Shown: positions 7,554-16,183 of the stretch, in pieces | Layout: each line of letters begins with the position of its first letter | Position numbering within the stretch: position 1 is the stretch's first letter | Source of the DNA: Burkholderiaceae bacterium | GTDB taxonomy: Bacteria; Pseudomonadota; Gammaproteobacteria; Burkholderiales; Burkholderiaceae_E | Assembly: GCA_023954045.1 (NCBI GenBank) | Contig: JAMLIR010000001.1 | Coordinates: 372,001-436,000 of the forward strand | Reading direction: 5' to 3' | DNA length: 64,000 nt | Notes under the pieces: generated by a model | Database searches by the model: none | Told to the model about the DNA's origin: nothing | What the model saw: only the letters and a program-made list of their open reading frames with translations | Position numbers and translations under genes: made by a program

Positions 7554-8674
7554 GCCTGCCGCTGGCCGGAAAACGGATCATCGAAGTCGGCCACATGCTG
7601 ATGGGGCCGTATTGCGGGATGCTGCTCGCGGACATGGGGGCCGAGGTCGTCAAGGTCGAGCCTCCCGGCGGAGACATCGCCCGCACGATCAGCCCGCACC
7701 GGATCGGGGGCCACAACGCGTACTTCGCGAGCCTGAATCGCAGCAAGAAGAGCGTCGTGCTCGACCTGGGCTCGGAGTCCGGACAGGCGGAGCTCGTCGC
7801 GCTCGCGCGCACTGCCGACGGACTCGTCACCAACCTGCGGCCCGGCGCGATCCGCAAGCTCGGTTTGACCTACGACCGGCTCAAGCACGCGAACCCGGCC
7901 ATCGTCTGCGTGGCACTCACCGGCTACGGGCTGCAGAGCCCGTTCGCCGAACGGCCGGCGTACGACTACGTGATCCAGGCGCTCACCGGCGTGATGGCGC
8001 TGACCGGCGACCCCGACGGCCCGCCGACCAAGACCGGCTATTCGGCAGTCGACAACTCGGCCGGAATCATGGGCGCGGTCGGCCTGCTCGCCAAGCTCGT
8101 CGAGGGCAAGGGCGGCCAGGTCGACATCGCGATGTACGACGTCATGCTCTCGCAACTGAACTACCTCGCCGGGGCCTGGCTGAACGCCGGCGAGCGAGCG
8201 GAGCGCTATCCGCATTCCGCGCACCCGTACATCGTGCCGGCACAGATCTTCCGGACCTCCGATGGCTGGCTGACGCTGTTCATCACGCACGACGACTTCT
8301 GGCGGCGCTTCTGCCAGGAAGTCGGGCACCCCGAGTGGACGACCGACCCGCGCCTGGCGACGATGTCGGCGCGGCGCGAGAATCGCACGGTTGCCCTGCA
8401 GTTCGTCGCCGACGTGGTGGCCTCGAACACCACCGAACACTGGGTGTCCCGGCTCGCACCGCTCGGCATCGTCGCTGCCGGCGTCGAGAGCCTGGAGCAG
8501 GCGCTCGCCAGCGAGCACACTCTCTCTCGCGCGATGGTCGCCGGTGTCCCGACCGACGAAGGGACGATCCGGGTCGTCGGCAATCCGATCAAGTTCTCCG
8601 GGGCGCGCGACGAGTACCGGGCACCACCGGCGCTGGGCGAGCACAACGACGTGCTGCTGGAGCATCCGAAGTGA
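7550..8674 (+). CDS. CaiB/BaiF class III CoA-transferase
   Basis: 374 residues, the normal family length. The start LAGKRIIEVGHMLMGPYCGMLLADMGAEVVKVEPPGGD is the classic N-terminal block. DLGSESGQAELVALARTADGLVTNLRPGA and GKGGQVDIAMYDVMLSQ are further family segments. D168 in YSAVDNSAG is at the position of the catalytic aspartate (Asp169 of formyl-CoA transferase), which forms the acyl-anhydride and CoA-thioester intermediates. The enzyme would move CoA from a donor acyl-CoA to a carboxylic acid in the cytoplasm. Its place between the mutase and the mutase chaperone suggests that it activates the imported acid to the mutase substrate, or recovers CoA from the product. Donor and acceptor cannot be read from sequence. 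Confidence 0.9.
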   Translation: MSLPLAGKRIIEVGHMLMGPYCGMLLADMGAEVVKVEPPGGDIARTISPHRIGGHNAYFASLNRSKKSVVLDLGSESGQAELVALARTADGLVTNLRPGAIRKLGLTYDRLKHANPAIVCVALTGYGLQSPFAERPAYDYVIQALTGVMALTGDPDGPPTKTGYSAVDNSAGIMGAVGLLAKLVEGKGGQVDIAMYDVMLSQLNYLAGAWLNAGERAERYPHSAHPYIVPAQIFRTSDGWLTLFITHDDFWRRFCQEVGHPEWTTDPRLATMSARRENRTVALQFVADVVASNTTEHWVSRLAPLGIVAAGVESLEQALASEHTLSRAMVAGVPTDEGTIRVVGNPIKFSGARDEYRAPPALGEHNDVLLEHPK

Positions 8675-9579
8675 CCGGAGCGCGCGCGCCCATGGCCGTC
8701 GATCGCCGCGCGCTCGCACGAGCGCTCACGCGCGCCGCGCGCGCGAGCGTCGACGACACGCTGCGCGACGCCGACGCACCCTCCGCAGCCGCACCCCGGA
8801 TCGGCGTGACCGGTGCCCCGGGAGTCGGCAAGAGTTCGCTCGTGGCGCGCCTCGCGCGGCACCGCGTCGAACGCGCGGCGCCGCTGGCGGTCATCGCCAT
8901 CGATCCCTCCAGCCCGCACACCAGCGGGTCGTTGCTCGGCGACCGCATCCGCATGGACTCGGTCGCCGACGACCCGCGCATCTACATCCGCTCGCTCTCC
9001 AGCGGCCGGACACAGGACGGGCTGAGCGACAACCTGCCCGAGGTCCTCGCAGCAGTCGACGCTTTCGGCTTCGCCGAGGTCATCCTCGAGACGGTGGGCG
9101 TCGGCCAGTCCGAGTACGGGGTTCGCGAACTGGTCGACGTCGAGTTGCTCGTGCTGACGCCGGGATCCGGCGACACGGTTCAGGCGATGAAGGCCGGCAT
9201 CCTCGAGACCGCCGACATCCTCGTCGTGAACAAGGCCGACCTTCCCGGTACGCAGCGCCTGGCGCTCGACCTGCGCTCGGTGTTCGGCAGTCGCAGGAAC
9301 GTCGCCCCCCCGCCGGTCGTCCTCGTCCGTCACGACGAAGAGGCCGGCCTGCGCGAACTGAGCAGCCTGGTCGACGACGCGCTCGCGCGGTGCATGCGGC
9401 CCGCCGCGGGCCTCGAGCGCCGGCGCCGCTTCAACCGGTACCGCGTCCAGCGGCTCGCGGCGCGCCGCCTGGACGAAGCCATTGCCCTGTTGCCGGCCTC
9501 CCGGTTCGACGAGAGGCCCGCCGACGTCTACCGCGACCTGCTGGCCCGGCTGGCCGAGCAGGCGGGGAGCCCCAGCTGA
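8671..9579 (+). CDS. meaB: MeaB/ArgK-type GTPase, acyl-CoA mutase chaperone
   Basis: About 302 residues of the G3E family. Motifs: Walker A GAPGVGKSS (residue ~48), switch region ending DPSSPHTSGSLLGDRIRM, ETVGVGQSE, and the NKAD base-specificity motif. MeaB proteins gate adenosylcobalamin loading and protect B12 mutases from inactivation, and their presence beside the mutase supports real B12-dependent activity. The GTG at 8671 overlaps the CoA-transferase stop in the same 4-bp way as the other genes of the run, so I prefer it; an in-frame ATG at 8692 would start at MAVDRRAL and is also reasonable. The protein is somewhat short at the N-terminus compared with typical MeaB. Confidence 0.9.
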   Translation: MTGARAPMAVDRRALARALTRAARASVDDTLRDADAPSAAAPRIGVTGAPGVGKSSLVARLARHRVERAAPLAVIAIDPSSPHTSGSLLGDRIRMDSVADDPRIYIRSLSSGRTQDGLSDNLPEVLAAVDAFGFAEVILETVGVGQSEYGVRELVDVELLVLTPGSGDTVQAMKAGILETADILVVNKADLPGTQRLALDLRSVFGSRRNVAPPPVVLVRHDEEAGLRELSSLVDDALARCMRPAAGLERRRRFNRYRVQRLAARRLDEAIALLPASRFDERPADVYRDLLARLAEQAGSPS

Positions 9580-9616
9580 CACTGGCAACCACACCAACGA
9601 CGAGAGGGAGATGCAG

Positions 9617-10630
9617 ATGAACAGGCTTTTGACGAAGACGTTCAAGACGGCCCTGGCCGCGGGAATCCTGGCGGTCTGCGGCACCAGCGCGGCCCAGGTC
9701 CTGAACCTGAAGATGGCGCACCAGTGGCCGCAGGACGAGTTCGACTACGTGATCGCGATCGCCAGCAAGTTCGTCCAGGAAGTCGAGAAGCGCTCGAACG
9801 GACAGATCAAGATCGCGGTGTTCCCCGCCGAGTCCCTCGTGAAGGCGGGTGCGACCCACACCGCGCTGAAGAACGGCACGGTCGATCTCGCGGTGTACCC
9901 GTACATCTACTCGGCGGGCGCCATCCCCGAGATGAACCTGGTCCTGCTGCCGGGCCTGTGGAAGACGCACGACGACGCGTTCGCGTTCCGCAAGTCGGAA
10001 GCCTGGAAGAAGCTCGAGCAGAAGGCCGAGGCATTCGGCTTCAAGACGCTGTCGTGGATCCAGATCTCCGGCGGCGTCGCGTCGACGAAGAAGGCGATCC
10101 ACAAGCCCGAAGACGTCTCGGGCATGAAGATGCGGGCGGCCGGCAAGTTCATGGAGTACGCGCTGCAGCAGGCGGGCGCAAGCACGGTCTCGATGCCCTC
10201 GTCCGAGAACTACAGTGCGATGCAGCTCGGGCTCCTCGACGGCATGTGGACCTCGTCGGGTTCGTTCGGCGCATATCGGATGTACGAAGTGGCGAAGTAC
10301 TACGTCTCGCCGGAGGACTTCAGCGTCTTCTTCACGATCGAGCCGATCGCGATCAGCATGAAGACCTGGAACAAGCTGAGCCCCGAGCAGCAGAAGATCA
10401 TGACCGAGGTGGGTGCCAGCCTCGAGCAGGCGGCGCTCGAGGGCGCCAAGAGGGAGGATTCGCGCGTGGCGAAGCTCTTCGCCGACAAGGGTGTCAAGGT
10501 CGAGAAGATGAGCGAGGCCGACTGGAAGACCTGGCAGGCCTGGTTCGCGCAGCACAGCTTCGCGAAGTTCAGGAAGGACATCCCCGGCGGTGAGGAACTG
10601 ATCGGGGACAGCGCCCGGTTCGGCAAGTGA
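9617..10630 (+). CDS. dctP: TRAP transporter solute-binding protein, DctP family
   Basis: 337 residues with a signal peptide (MNRLLTKTFKTALAAGILAVCGTSAAQ) and a mature periplasmic domain of DctP type. GMKMRAAGKFMEYALQQAGAS carries the Arg of the MKxR segment that usually salt-bridges the substrate carboxylate. I prefer the ATG at 9617 because GGGAG at 9606-9610 gives proper spacing; an ATG at 9611 is too close to it. It delivers its ligand to the DctQM permease encoded immediately downstream. The 37-base gap from meaB is the largest inside the run, so a secondary promoter is possible, but same-strand placement ties the imported organic acid to the mutase pathway (inference). Confidence 0.92.
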   Translation: MNRLLTKTFKTALAAGILAVCGTSAAQVLNLKMAHQWPQDEFDYVIAIASKFVQEVEKRSNGQIKIAVFPAESLVKAGATHTALKNGTVDLAVYPYIYSAGAIPEMNLVLLPGLWKTHDDAFAFRKSEAWKKLEQKAEAFGFKTLSWIQISGGVASTKKAIHKPEDVSGMKMRAAGKFMEYALQQAGASTVSMPSSENYSAMQLGLLDGMWTSSGSFGAYRMYEVAKYYVSPEDFSVFFTIEPIAISMKTWNKLSPEQQKIMTEVGASLEQAALEGAKREDSRVAKLFADKGVKVEKMSEADWKTWQAWFAQHSFAKFRKDIPGGEELIGDSARFGK

Positions 10631-11160
10631 CCGACTCGCTCGGCGACGATCGGTCGGTCCCCGCCCCCGGCGACTCCGGTCGCAGGGGGTGGCTGGGCCG
10701 AGCAACCCGGTTCTCCGGGATCGCGGTCGGGGTGGCGGCGTTCCTGATTGCCGTGCTGGTGACGGTCGAGGTCGTCGCCCGGACGCTGCTGGGCGCGACG
10801 ACCGCGTGGGTGAACGACGTCTCCGTCTACCTGATGGGCTTCATCACTTTCGTCGGGGCGGCCTACGCGCTCGCAGAGCGCGCCCACGTCAGCGTCGACG
10901 TCGTGCTGACACGGGTCGGGGCGCGCACGAGGCGCCTGCTGGTCCGCATCGCGGACCTGCTGGTGCTCGCGGTGGTCGCCACGCTCGCCTGGCTCGGCGC
11001 CGCATTCTGGTGGGACGCCTACACCAGCGGCGAGAAGTCGTGGGGACTGGTCGAGGTCGCACTCTGGATCCCCTACTCGTTCCTCGCCGTGGGCATGCTC
11101 TGGCTGCTCGTCATGCACCTCGCGATGATGGTCGGTCGCATGCGCGGCGAGACGTCCTGA
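10627..11160 (+). CDS. dctQ: TRAP transporter small permease, DctQ
   Basis: 177 residues with four hydrophobic segments, the usual DctQ topology: roughly residues 28-50 (ending VEVVARTLLG), 58-80 (VYLMGFITFVGAAYALAERAHVSVDV), 98-118, and 136-165. The motif ERAHVSVDVV is the typical first cytoplasmic loop of DctQ proteins. The GTG at 10627 overlaps the dctP stop by 4 bp. It forms the membrane complex with DctM and docks the binding protein. It follows its partner in the standard P-Q-M order. Confidence 0.9.
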   Translation: MTDSLGDDRSVPAPGDSGRRGWLGRATRFSGIAVGVAAFLIAVLVTVEVVARTLLGATTAWVNDVSVYLMGFITFVGAAYALAERAHVSVDVVLTRVGARTRRLLVRIADLLVLAVVATLAWLGAAFWWDAYTSGEKSWGLVEVALWIPYSFLAVGMLWLLVMHLAMMVGRMRGETS

Positions 11161-11197
11161 CCCGTCCGGCACTCGATCGACGCCTCCGGGAGACCCG

Positions 11198-12508
11198 ATG
11201 GAAATCTGGATCGGCCTGGCGATGTTCGCCGGCCTCATCGCGCTGCTGGCTGTCGGCGTCCCCGTCGCGTTCGGTCTGTTCGGCATCGGCATCGCCGCCC
11301 TGTTCATCGTCGGCGGCGGCGTCGACGCCCTGGGCCTCGTGGCCCCCACGCTCTGGGGCTCGGTGACGAGCTTCACACTGACCGCGGTGCCACTGTTCAT
11401 CCTGATGGGGGCGATCATCTCGGCATCGGGAATGGGCTCGCGGCTGTACACGTCGCTGGCGACCCTGATGCACGGCGTTCCGGGCGGCCTCATGGTCGCC
11501 ACGACGCTGGCCTGCACCGTCATGGCAGCCGTCTCCGGGTCGAGCGTCGCCACTGCGGGCGCCATCGGCCGATTCTCCGTGAGCGAAATGCGGCGGTTCG
11601 GCTACCGCGACAGCGCGTCGTGCGGCGCGGTCGCCGCCGGCGGCACGCTCGGCATCCTGATTCCGCCCAGCATCCCGATGATCGTCTACGGCATCGTTGC
11701 CGAGCAGTCGATCGGAAAGCTCTTCATTGCGGGCATCGTTCCCGGCCTGATGATGGCGGGTGCCTTCGTCGCGTACCAGGTCATCGGAGCCATGCGCGAA
11801 CAGTCGCTGCGCGCGCGCTCGCAGGCGCCCGACGAGGTCGGCTGGCGCGACCGGCTGCTCGCCTTGCGGCACGTCGGACCGATCGCCGTGCTGATCTGGA
11901 TCATCCTGGGTTCCATCTACCAGGGCATCGCGACGCCGACCGAAGCCGCGGCGCTCGGCGCGCTCGCGAGCCTGCTGCTGTCGGGCGTGATCTACCGGGA
12001 GCTCGACCTGGCCAGACTGCGGCTCATCCTGCAGGAAACAGCCCGTGGAAGCGTCATGGTGCTGATGATCATCGCCGGCGCGATGGTCTTCGGCTACGCG
12101 ATGACCGCGACGCAGGTCGCGCCGGTCCTCTCGCGCACGGTTGCGCAACTCGACGTGTCGCCGTGGGTCGTCTTCATAGCGATCAACCTGCTGCTGATCT
12201 TTCTCGGCTGCTTCATGGAGACGCTGTCGATCATCGTGATCACGACCCCGATCCTGATCCCGATCATCACGACGTTCGGCTGGGACCTGATCTGGTTCGG
12301 CATCATCCTGACGATCAATATGGAGATGGCCCTGATCACCCCGCCGGTGGGTCTGAACCTGTTCGTCGTCCAGGGCGTGGTGCGCGACGTCAGCCTCGAG
12401 CGGATCATCGTCGGAGCCCTTCCCTACGTGGCGATCATGCTGGCCGTGCTGGCGCTGGTCGCGATCTTTCCCGTACTCGCGACGGGCCTGATCGGCAGCG
12501 TCCGATAG
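11198..12508 (+). CDS. dctM: TRAP transporter large permease, DctM
   Basis: 436 residues, about twelve hydrophobic segments, the size of DctM. Family elements include AVPLFILMGAIISASG near residue 67 and the conserved GGTLGILIPPSIPMIVYGIV loop at ~148-167, which belongs to the sodium-coupled transport core. A ribosome site GGGAG (11188-11192) precedes the ATG at a good distance. It imports the DctP ligand using the sodium gradient. No gene for a separate regulator of the transporter is nearby, so it is probably under the IclR protein at 3987. Confidence 0.92.
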   Translation: MEIWIGLAMFAGLIALLAVGVPVAFGLFGIGIAALFIVGGGVDALGLVAPTLWGSVTSFTLTAVPLFILMGAIISASGMGSRLYTSLATLMHGVPGGLMVATTLACTVMAAVSGSSVATAGAIGRFSVSEMRRFGYRDSASCGAVAAGGTLGILIPPSIPMIVYGIVAEQSIGKLFIAGIVPGLMMAGAFVAYQVIGAMREQSLRARSQAPDEVGWRDRLLALRHVGPIAVLIWIILGSIYQGIATPTEAAALGALASLLLSGVIYRELDLARLRLILQETARGSVMVLMIIAGAMVFGYAMTATQVAPVLSRTVAQLDVSPWVVFIAINLLLIFLGCFMETLSIIVITTPILIPIITTFGWDLIWFGIILTINMEMALITPPVGLNLFVVQGVVRDVSLERIIVGALPYVAIMLAVLALVAIFPVLATGLIGSVR

Positions 12509-12519
12509 GCTGCAGGCCA

Positions 12520-13713
12520 GTGCCCCTCACCTCGGCATCGTTCGTCGTCGTCGCGATGCTCGTCGCACAGACGATCGTTTCGATGGGGACGCTGACGCTT
12601 CCGGCGATCGCGCCGGCGCTCGCCCGGGCACTCGAGGTCGATGCCTCCGCAATCGGCTACCAGATCAGCATCCTCTACGCGGGCGCAATGGCCAGCGCCG
12701 CCCTGGGCGGAAGCGTCGTGCAGCGGATCGGTGCCGGCCGAACGACGCAAACGGCGCTCGCGGCCATCGCGGCCGGCATGGCGCTGGGAACCTCGGGCAG
12801 TATCGCAGCGCTGATGATCGCATCGCTGCTGCTCGGCCTCGGCTACGGGTTGTCGAATCCGGCCGCGGCCGAGTTGCTCGTCCGATACACCCCGGCCAGC
12901 CGGAGGAACCTGATCTTCTCGCTGAAGCAGACCGGGGTTCCACTCGGCGGCATGGCCGCGGCCATGGTCGCTCCGGGGATCGCGTCGACCTTCGGTTGGC
13001 GTGCGGCGTTGCTGCTCGTCACGGCACTGGCCATCGCCATGGTCGTCCTGCTCCAGTTTCCCCGCAGCCGCTGGGACGAGCCCGGCGACAATCCGCTGCC
13101 CATCTCCTGGGCGCAGGTCTTCGGCGGCATCTCGCTGATCTGGCGCGAGCCGTCGCTTCGTTACCTGTCGCTGATGGCGCTGTGCTTCGCCGGTGTTCAA
13201 CTTTGTCTGATGACCTTCACCGTGACGCTGCTGGTCGCCGAGTCGGGGTACTCGCTCGTGCGCGCAGGCCTGGTCCTGTCGGTCGTCCAGTTCGCGGGCG
13301 CCATCGGCCGCATTGCCTGGGGATGGGCTGCCGATCGCACGCGATCGAGCACCGCGGTGCTGATCGCGCTCGGGACGATCATGCTGGCGGCGACTCTCGT
13401 GGTCACCCGGATCGACGCCGGGTGGAGCGCGGCATGGATTCTCTTCGTATTCGTGGCCATGGGCTCGACCGCAATCGGCTGGAACGGCGTATTCCTCGCG
13501 GAGGTCGCCCGACTGGCCCCCGCGAGCCGGGCGAGCACGGCGACCGGTGGGGCGCTGTTCTTCACGTTCGCAGGCGTCCTGCTTGGCCCCTCGGCCTTCG
13601 CGGCCGTGTACGGGCGCCTGCAGAGCTACACCGGGACGTTCGTCGTCGCCGCCATTCTCGCGGCCACAGGCATCGGACTCGCCGCGCTGTCGCGCGCATG
13701 CCGCACCCCCTAG
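12520..13713 (+). CDS. MFS transporter
   Basis: About 397 residues with twelve predicted membrane segments and major-facilitator character: a first half ending around residue 190, a central loop (RSRWDEPGDNPLPISW), and a second half. GRIAWGWAADRTRS near residue 265 is the repeated MFS motif A. GTG at 12520 is taken as the start because it leaves the first membrane segment intact; ATG at 12556 is an alternative. It follows dctM by 11 bases and is likely in the same transcript. Substrate unknown; it may export a by-product or import an alternative substrate of the mutase pathway. It ends 4 bases into the convergent lysE-like gene. Confidence 0.85.
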   Translation: MPLTSASFVVVAMLVAQTIVSMGTLTLPAIAPALARALEVDASAIGYQISILYAGAMASAALGGSVVQRIGAGRTTQTALAAIAAGMALGTSGSIAALMIASLLLGLGYGLSNPAAAELLVRYTPASRRNLIFSLKQTGVPLGGMAAAMVAPGIASTFGWRAALLLVTALAIAMVVLLQFPRSRWDEPGDNPLPISWAQVFGGISLIWREPSLRYLSLMALCFAGVQLCLMTFTVTLLVAESGYSLVRAGLVLSVVQFAGAIGRIAWGWAADRTRSSTAVLIALGTIMLAATLVVTRIDAGWSAAWILFVFVAMGSTAIGWNGVFLAEVARLAPASRASTATGGALFFTFAGVLLGPSAFAAVYGRLQSYTGTFVVAAILAATGIGLAALSRACRTP

Positions 13714-14312
13714 GCGATCATCGGCCACAAGGTCGCGGCCAGTAGCGCGGCCATCGCCAGGTTGAACCGCCTCGCTCGCACCGGATCCGCGAGGAATCCC
13801 CGCAGCCCGACGCCGAACGCGGCCCAGACGGAAACCGTCGGCAGGTTGACGAACGCGAAGACGACGCAGATCAGGACGATCGACATCAGCGGCGCGTCGG
13901 GGTTCGCATAGACGGCCATCGTCGCCAGCGCGACGACCCAGGCCTTCGGATTGATCCACTGGAACGCGGCCGATTCGCCGAAAGTCAGCGGTCGTCCCCC
14001 TATGTTCCCGTCGGCACCGGTCGCGCCAGAGCTCGCGATGCGCCACGCGAGATAGAGCAGGTAGGCGCCACCCGCGACCTTCAATCCGGAATGCATCGAG
14101 GGCAACGCCGACAACAGGGCCCCGAGTCCGAGTCCGACGCCGAGCAGCAGCGACGTGAAACCCAGCGTAATGCCGAGAACCTGCGGAAGCGTGGGCAGGA
14201 ACCCAAAGTTCGCGCCCGAGGCGAGCAACATCAGGTTGCTGGGTCCCGGCGTGATCGACGTGACCAGGGCGAAGACGGCGAGTGCAAGCAAGGCATCCCA
14301 GGACGCGATCAT
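13710..14312 (-). CDS. LysE/RhtB-family exporter
   Basis: 200 residues, six hydrophobic segments. The family signature is present at the N-terminus: FALVTSITPGPSNLMLLASGANFG, followed by GITLGF and YLLYLAWRI. The mid-protein AAFQWINPKAWVVAL is typical of RhtB-type amino-acid or metabolite exporters. Start at 14312 is supported by GAGGAG seven bases upstream (14320-14325 on the minus strand); an upstream in-frame ATG would add 13 unlikely residues. It is divergent from an AraC/GlxA-type regulator across a 110-base gap, a common pairing in which the regulator controls the exporter. The substrate is unknown. Confidence 0.88.
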   Translation of the reverse strand: MIASWDALLALAVFALVTSITPGPSNLMLLASGANFGFLPTLPQVLGITLGFTSLLLGVGLGLGALLSALPSMHSGLKVAGGAYLLYLAWRIASSGATGADGNIGGRPLTFGESAAFQWINPKAWVVALATMAVYANPDAPLMSIVLICVVFAFVNLPTVSVWAAFGVGLRGFLADPVRARRFNLAMAALLAATLWPMIA

Positions 14313-14422
14313 CGTCGTGCTCCTCGAGCGGCGTGGTGCGGGCATCCCCACGCGGCGAAGTCTGGTCCGGTCCGGGCCCTTCAGCCATTGGCCGGATTGT
14401 CATTTTTGATATCGTTCTTGCC

Positions 14423-15385
14423 ATGAAACTCCGCGTACTCGCCCTGGACGGCGTCTTCGATACCGGCTTGTCCGCGGTGCTCGACGTGTTCGCCACGGCC
14501 AACGAACTCGCGGCGAGTTTCGCGCGCGACGTGGCGCCGTTCGAGGTCAGGATCGTCGGCATGCGGCGCAGGGTGCGGACCGCGCACGGGTTCGCCGTGC
14601 CCCTGGGCGGCGCCATCGAGTCGAGTCCGGAAGACTGGATCGTGATCCCCGCGCTCGGCTACAAGATGCCGGACTCGCTGCTTCCGGCACTGGGCCGTCC
14701 GGACGTGCGCGACGCCGCCGAGGTGCTGCGCGCGCGCGCCGCCGCCGGCGCCCGGATCGCCGCCGCCTGCATCGGCACCTTCGTGCTCGCGGAGTCGGGC
14801 CTGCTCGACGGGCGGAAAGCCACCACCACCTGGTGGCTCGCGCCCCTCTTCCGCCAGCGCTATCCGTCGGTGCAACTCGAGGATGCGCGGATGCTGGTCA
14901 GGTCGGGATCGTTCGTGACCGCCGGGGCTGCGCTCGGCCACGTCGACATGGCGCTCTGGCTGGTGCGTCAGGCGAGCCCTCAACTGGCCAACCTGGTCGC
15001 GCACTACCTGATCGTCGACCGTCGTCCGGCGCAGTCCGCCTACGTCGTCGCCGACCACCTCGCGCACGCCGACCCGCTCGTCGAGCGCTTCGAGCACTGG
15101 GCGCGCGGCCGGCTCGACGAGGGCTTCTCGCTCGACGAAGCGGCGCGCGCCGCCGGCACGAGCAAGCGCACGCTGGCGCGCCGCATGAGACAGGTACTCG
15201 ACAAGAGCCCGCTCTCGTACTTCCAGGACCTGCGCGTCGAGCGTGCCGTGCACCTGCTCAGGACCACCCGTCGCAGCCTGGACCAGATCGCCGCCGCCGT
15301 CGGCTACGCGGACGGCGTCACGCTGCGCGCCCTGCTGCGACGACGGACCGGCCGAAGCGCGCGCGAGATCCGTACGAGCGGCTGA
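14423..15385 (+). CDS. AraC-family regulator with DJ-1/PfpI domain (GlxA type)
   Basis: 320 residues. Residues 1-190 form a class I glutamine-amidotransferase-like (DJ-1/PfpI) sensor domain: LRVLALDGVFDTGLSAVLDVFATANEL, then the nucleophile-elbow region IAAACIGTFVLAESGLLDGRKATTTWWLAPLF. The cysteine C117 is present in AAACIGTF. Residues ~220-320 carry the double AraC helix-turn-helix, with SLDEAARAAGTSKRTLARRMRQV and SLDQIAAAVGYADGVTLRALLRRRTG. The upstream segment is locally AT-rich (TGTCATTTTTGATATCG at 14399-14415). It is divergent from the LysE-type exporter and probably activates it in response to a small metabolite (inference). Confidence 0.88.
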   Translation: MKLRVLALDGVFDTGLSAVLDVFATANELAASFARDVAPFEVRIVGMRRRVRTAHGFAVPLGGAIESSPEDWIVIPALGYKMPDSLLPALGRPDVRDAAEVLRARAAAGARIAAACIGTFVLAESGLLDGRKATTTWWLAPLFRQRYPSVQLEDARMLVRSGSFVTAGAALGHVDMALWLVRQASPQLANLVAHYLIVDRRPAQSAYVVADHLAHADPLVERFEHWARGRLDEGFSLDEAARAAGTSKRTLARRMRQVLDKSPLSYFQDLRVERAVHLLRTTRRSLDQIAAAVGYADGVTLRALLRRRTGRSAREIRTSG

Positions 15386-15406
15386 TGCGCCGGACCGATC
15401 CGGCAC

Positions 15407-16024
15407 CTAGAAACCGAGCGACAGCCCGATCAGCGCTTCGCCCTGCGTGAACGAGTCCCCCCTGATCGAGACGATGCAGCCGCCCGAGCAGAACAGGCTG
15501 CCCTCGCTGTCGACGAGGGTGAGGTAGCCGCGCGCCTCGACGCGGACCGAGACGCGAGGAGCGATCGGCCACTGGTAGCCGATGCCGATGCCCAGCGACG
15601 GGCGCCACGCGCGCGAGTAGCCGCTGACGGTCGGGCTGAAGAGCGTCGCGCCGACACCGCCGACCACGTAGGGCCCCCTGCCGACGGGGCCGTCGAAGAA
15701 GTAGGTGCCGCCCAGGTGCACGTAGGTCACCGAAACCGACCGGCCATCGAGGCCCGACGCCGGCGTCGCCGGCAGCGCGCCGACCGCGAACTTCGATGCC
15801 TGGTGCCCGATGAAGAGCTGGAGTTGCCGGCTCGCGTCGAGCGGCAAGTCGAGGCTCACGGACGCCGCGCCGGAGTCCCCCACGTCGATCGACTGGCTGG
15901 TCGTCGAATCGGTGAAGCTGCCGCCGCTGCGATAGCCGCCGTACAAGGTCAGCGCCCCGCCCTCGGCGAAGGCCGAAGCCGGCAGCACCGACAGCACGGC
16001 GGCGAAGAGCGTCGAAGCGCGCAT
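15407..16024 (-). CDS. Outer-membrane beta-barrel protein
   Basis: 205 residues. A Sec signal peptide (MRASTLFAAVLSVLPASAFA) is followed by alternating polar/hydrophobic strands such as SVSVTYVHLGGTYFF, LGIGIGYQWPI and VSVRVEARGYLTLV, and the chain ends in Phe (GLSLGF), a hallmark of BAM-assembled barrels. Two cysteines in FCSGGC probably form a disulfide in a loop. The ATG at 16024 has AGGGGAGA upstream. It resembles small OmpW/outer-membrane-protein-like barrels, but I cannot name the family. It lies downstream of the UbiB-like kinase gene on the same strand with a 159-base gap, so it may have its own promoter. Confidence 0.78.
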   Translation of the reverse strand: MRASTLFAAVLSVLPASAFAEGGALTLYGGYRSGGSFTDSTTSQSIDVGDSGAASVSLDLPLDASRQLQLFIGHQASKFAVGALPATPASGLDGRSVSVTYVHLGGTYFFDGPVGRGPYVVGGVGATLFSPTVSGYSRAWRPSLGIGIGYQWPIAPRVSVRVEARGYLTLVDSEGSLFCSGGCIVSIRGDSFTQGEALIGLSLGF

Positions 16025-16183
16025 CGGTGAATCTCCCCTGGCGCACGCGGGACGAGCGCCGTCTCCGCGGACGATACCCACGACGAATTGCGCCGGCGCA
16101 CGACCCGGTCCCGGCGGCGCCCGCCGGCCGCGTACCGCCGCCAGCCGGCAGGCCACCCGACCCGATCGGCCGGACTGCGACCC

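Noticed and set aside
15389-15404. Hairpin GCCGGA/TCCGGC between convergent araC-like and outer-membrane genes
   Set aside because: Short stem with no T-run on either strand, so I do not call a bidirectional terminator.
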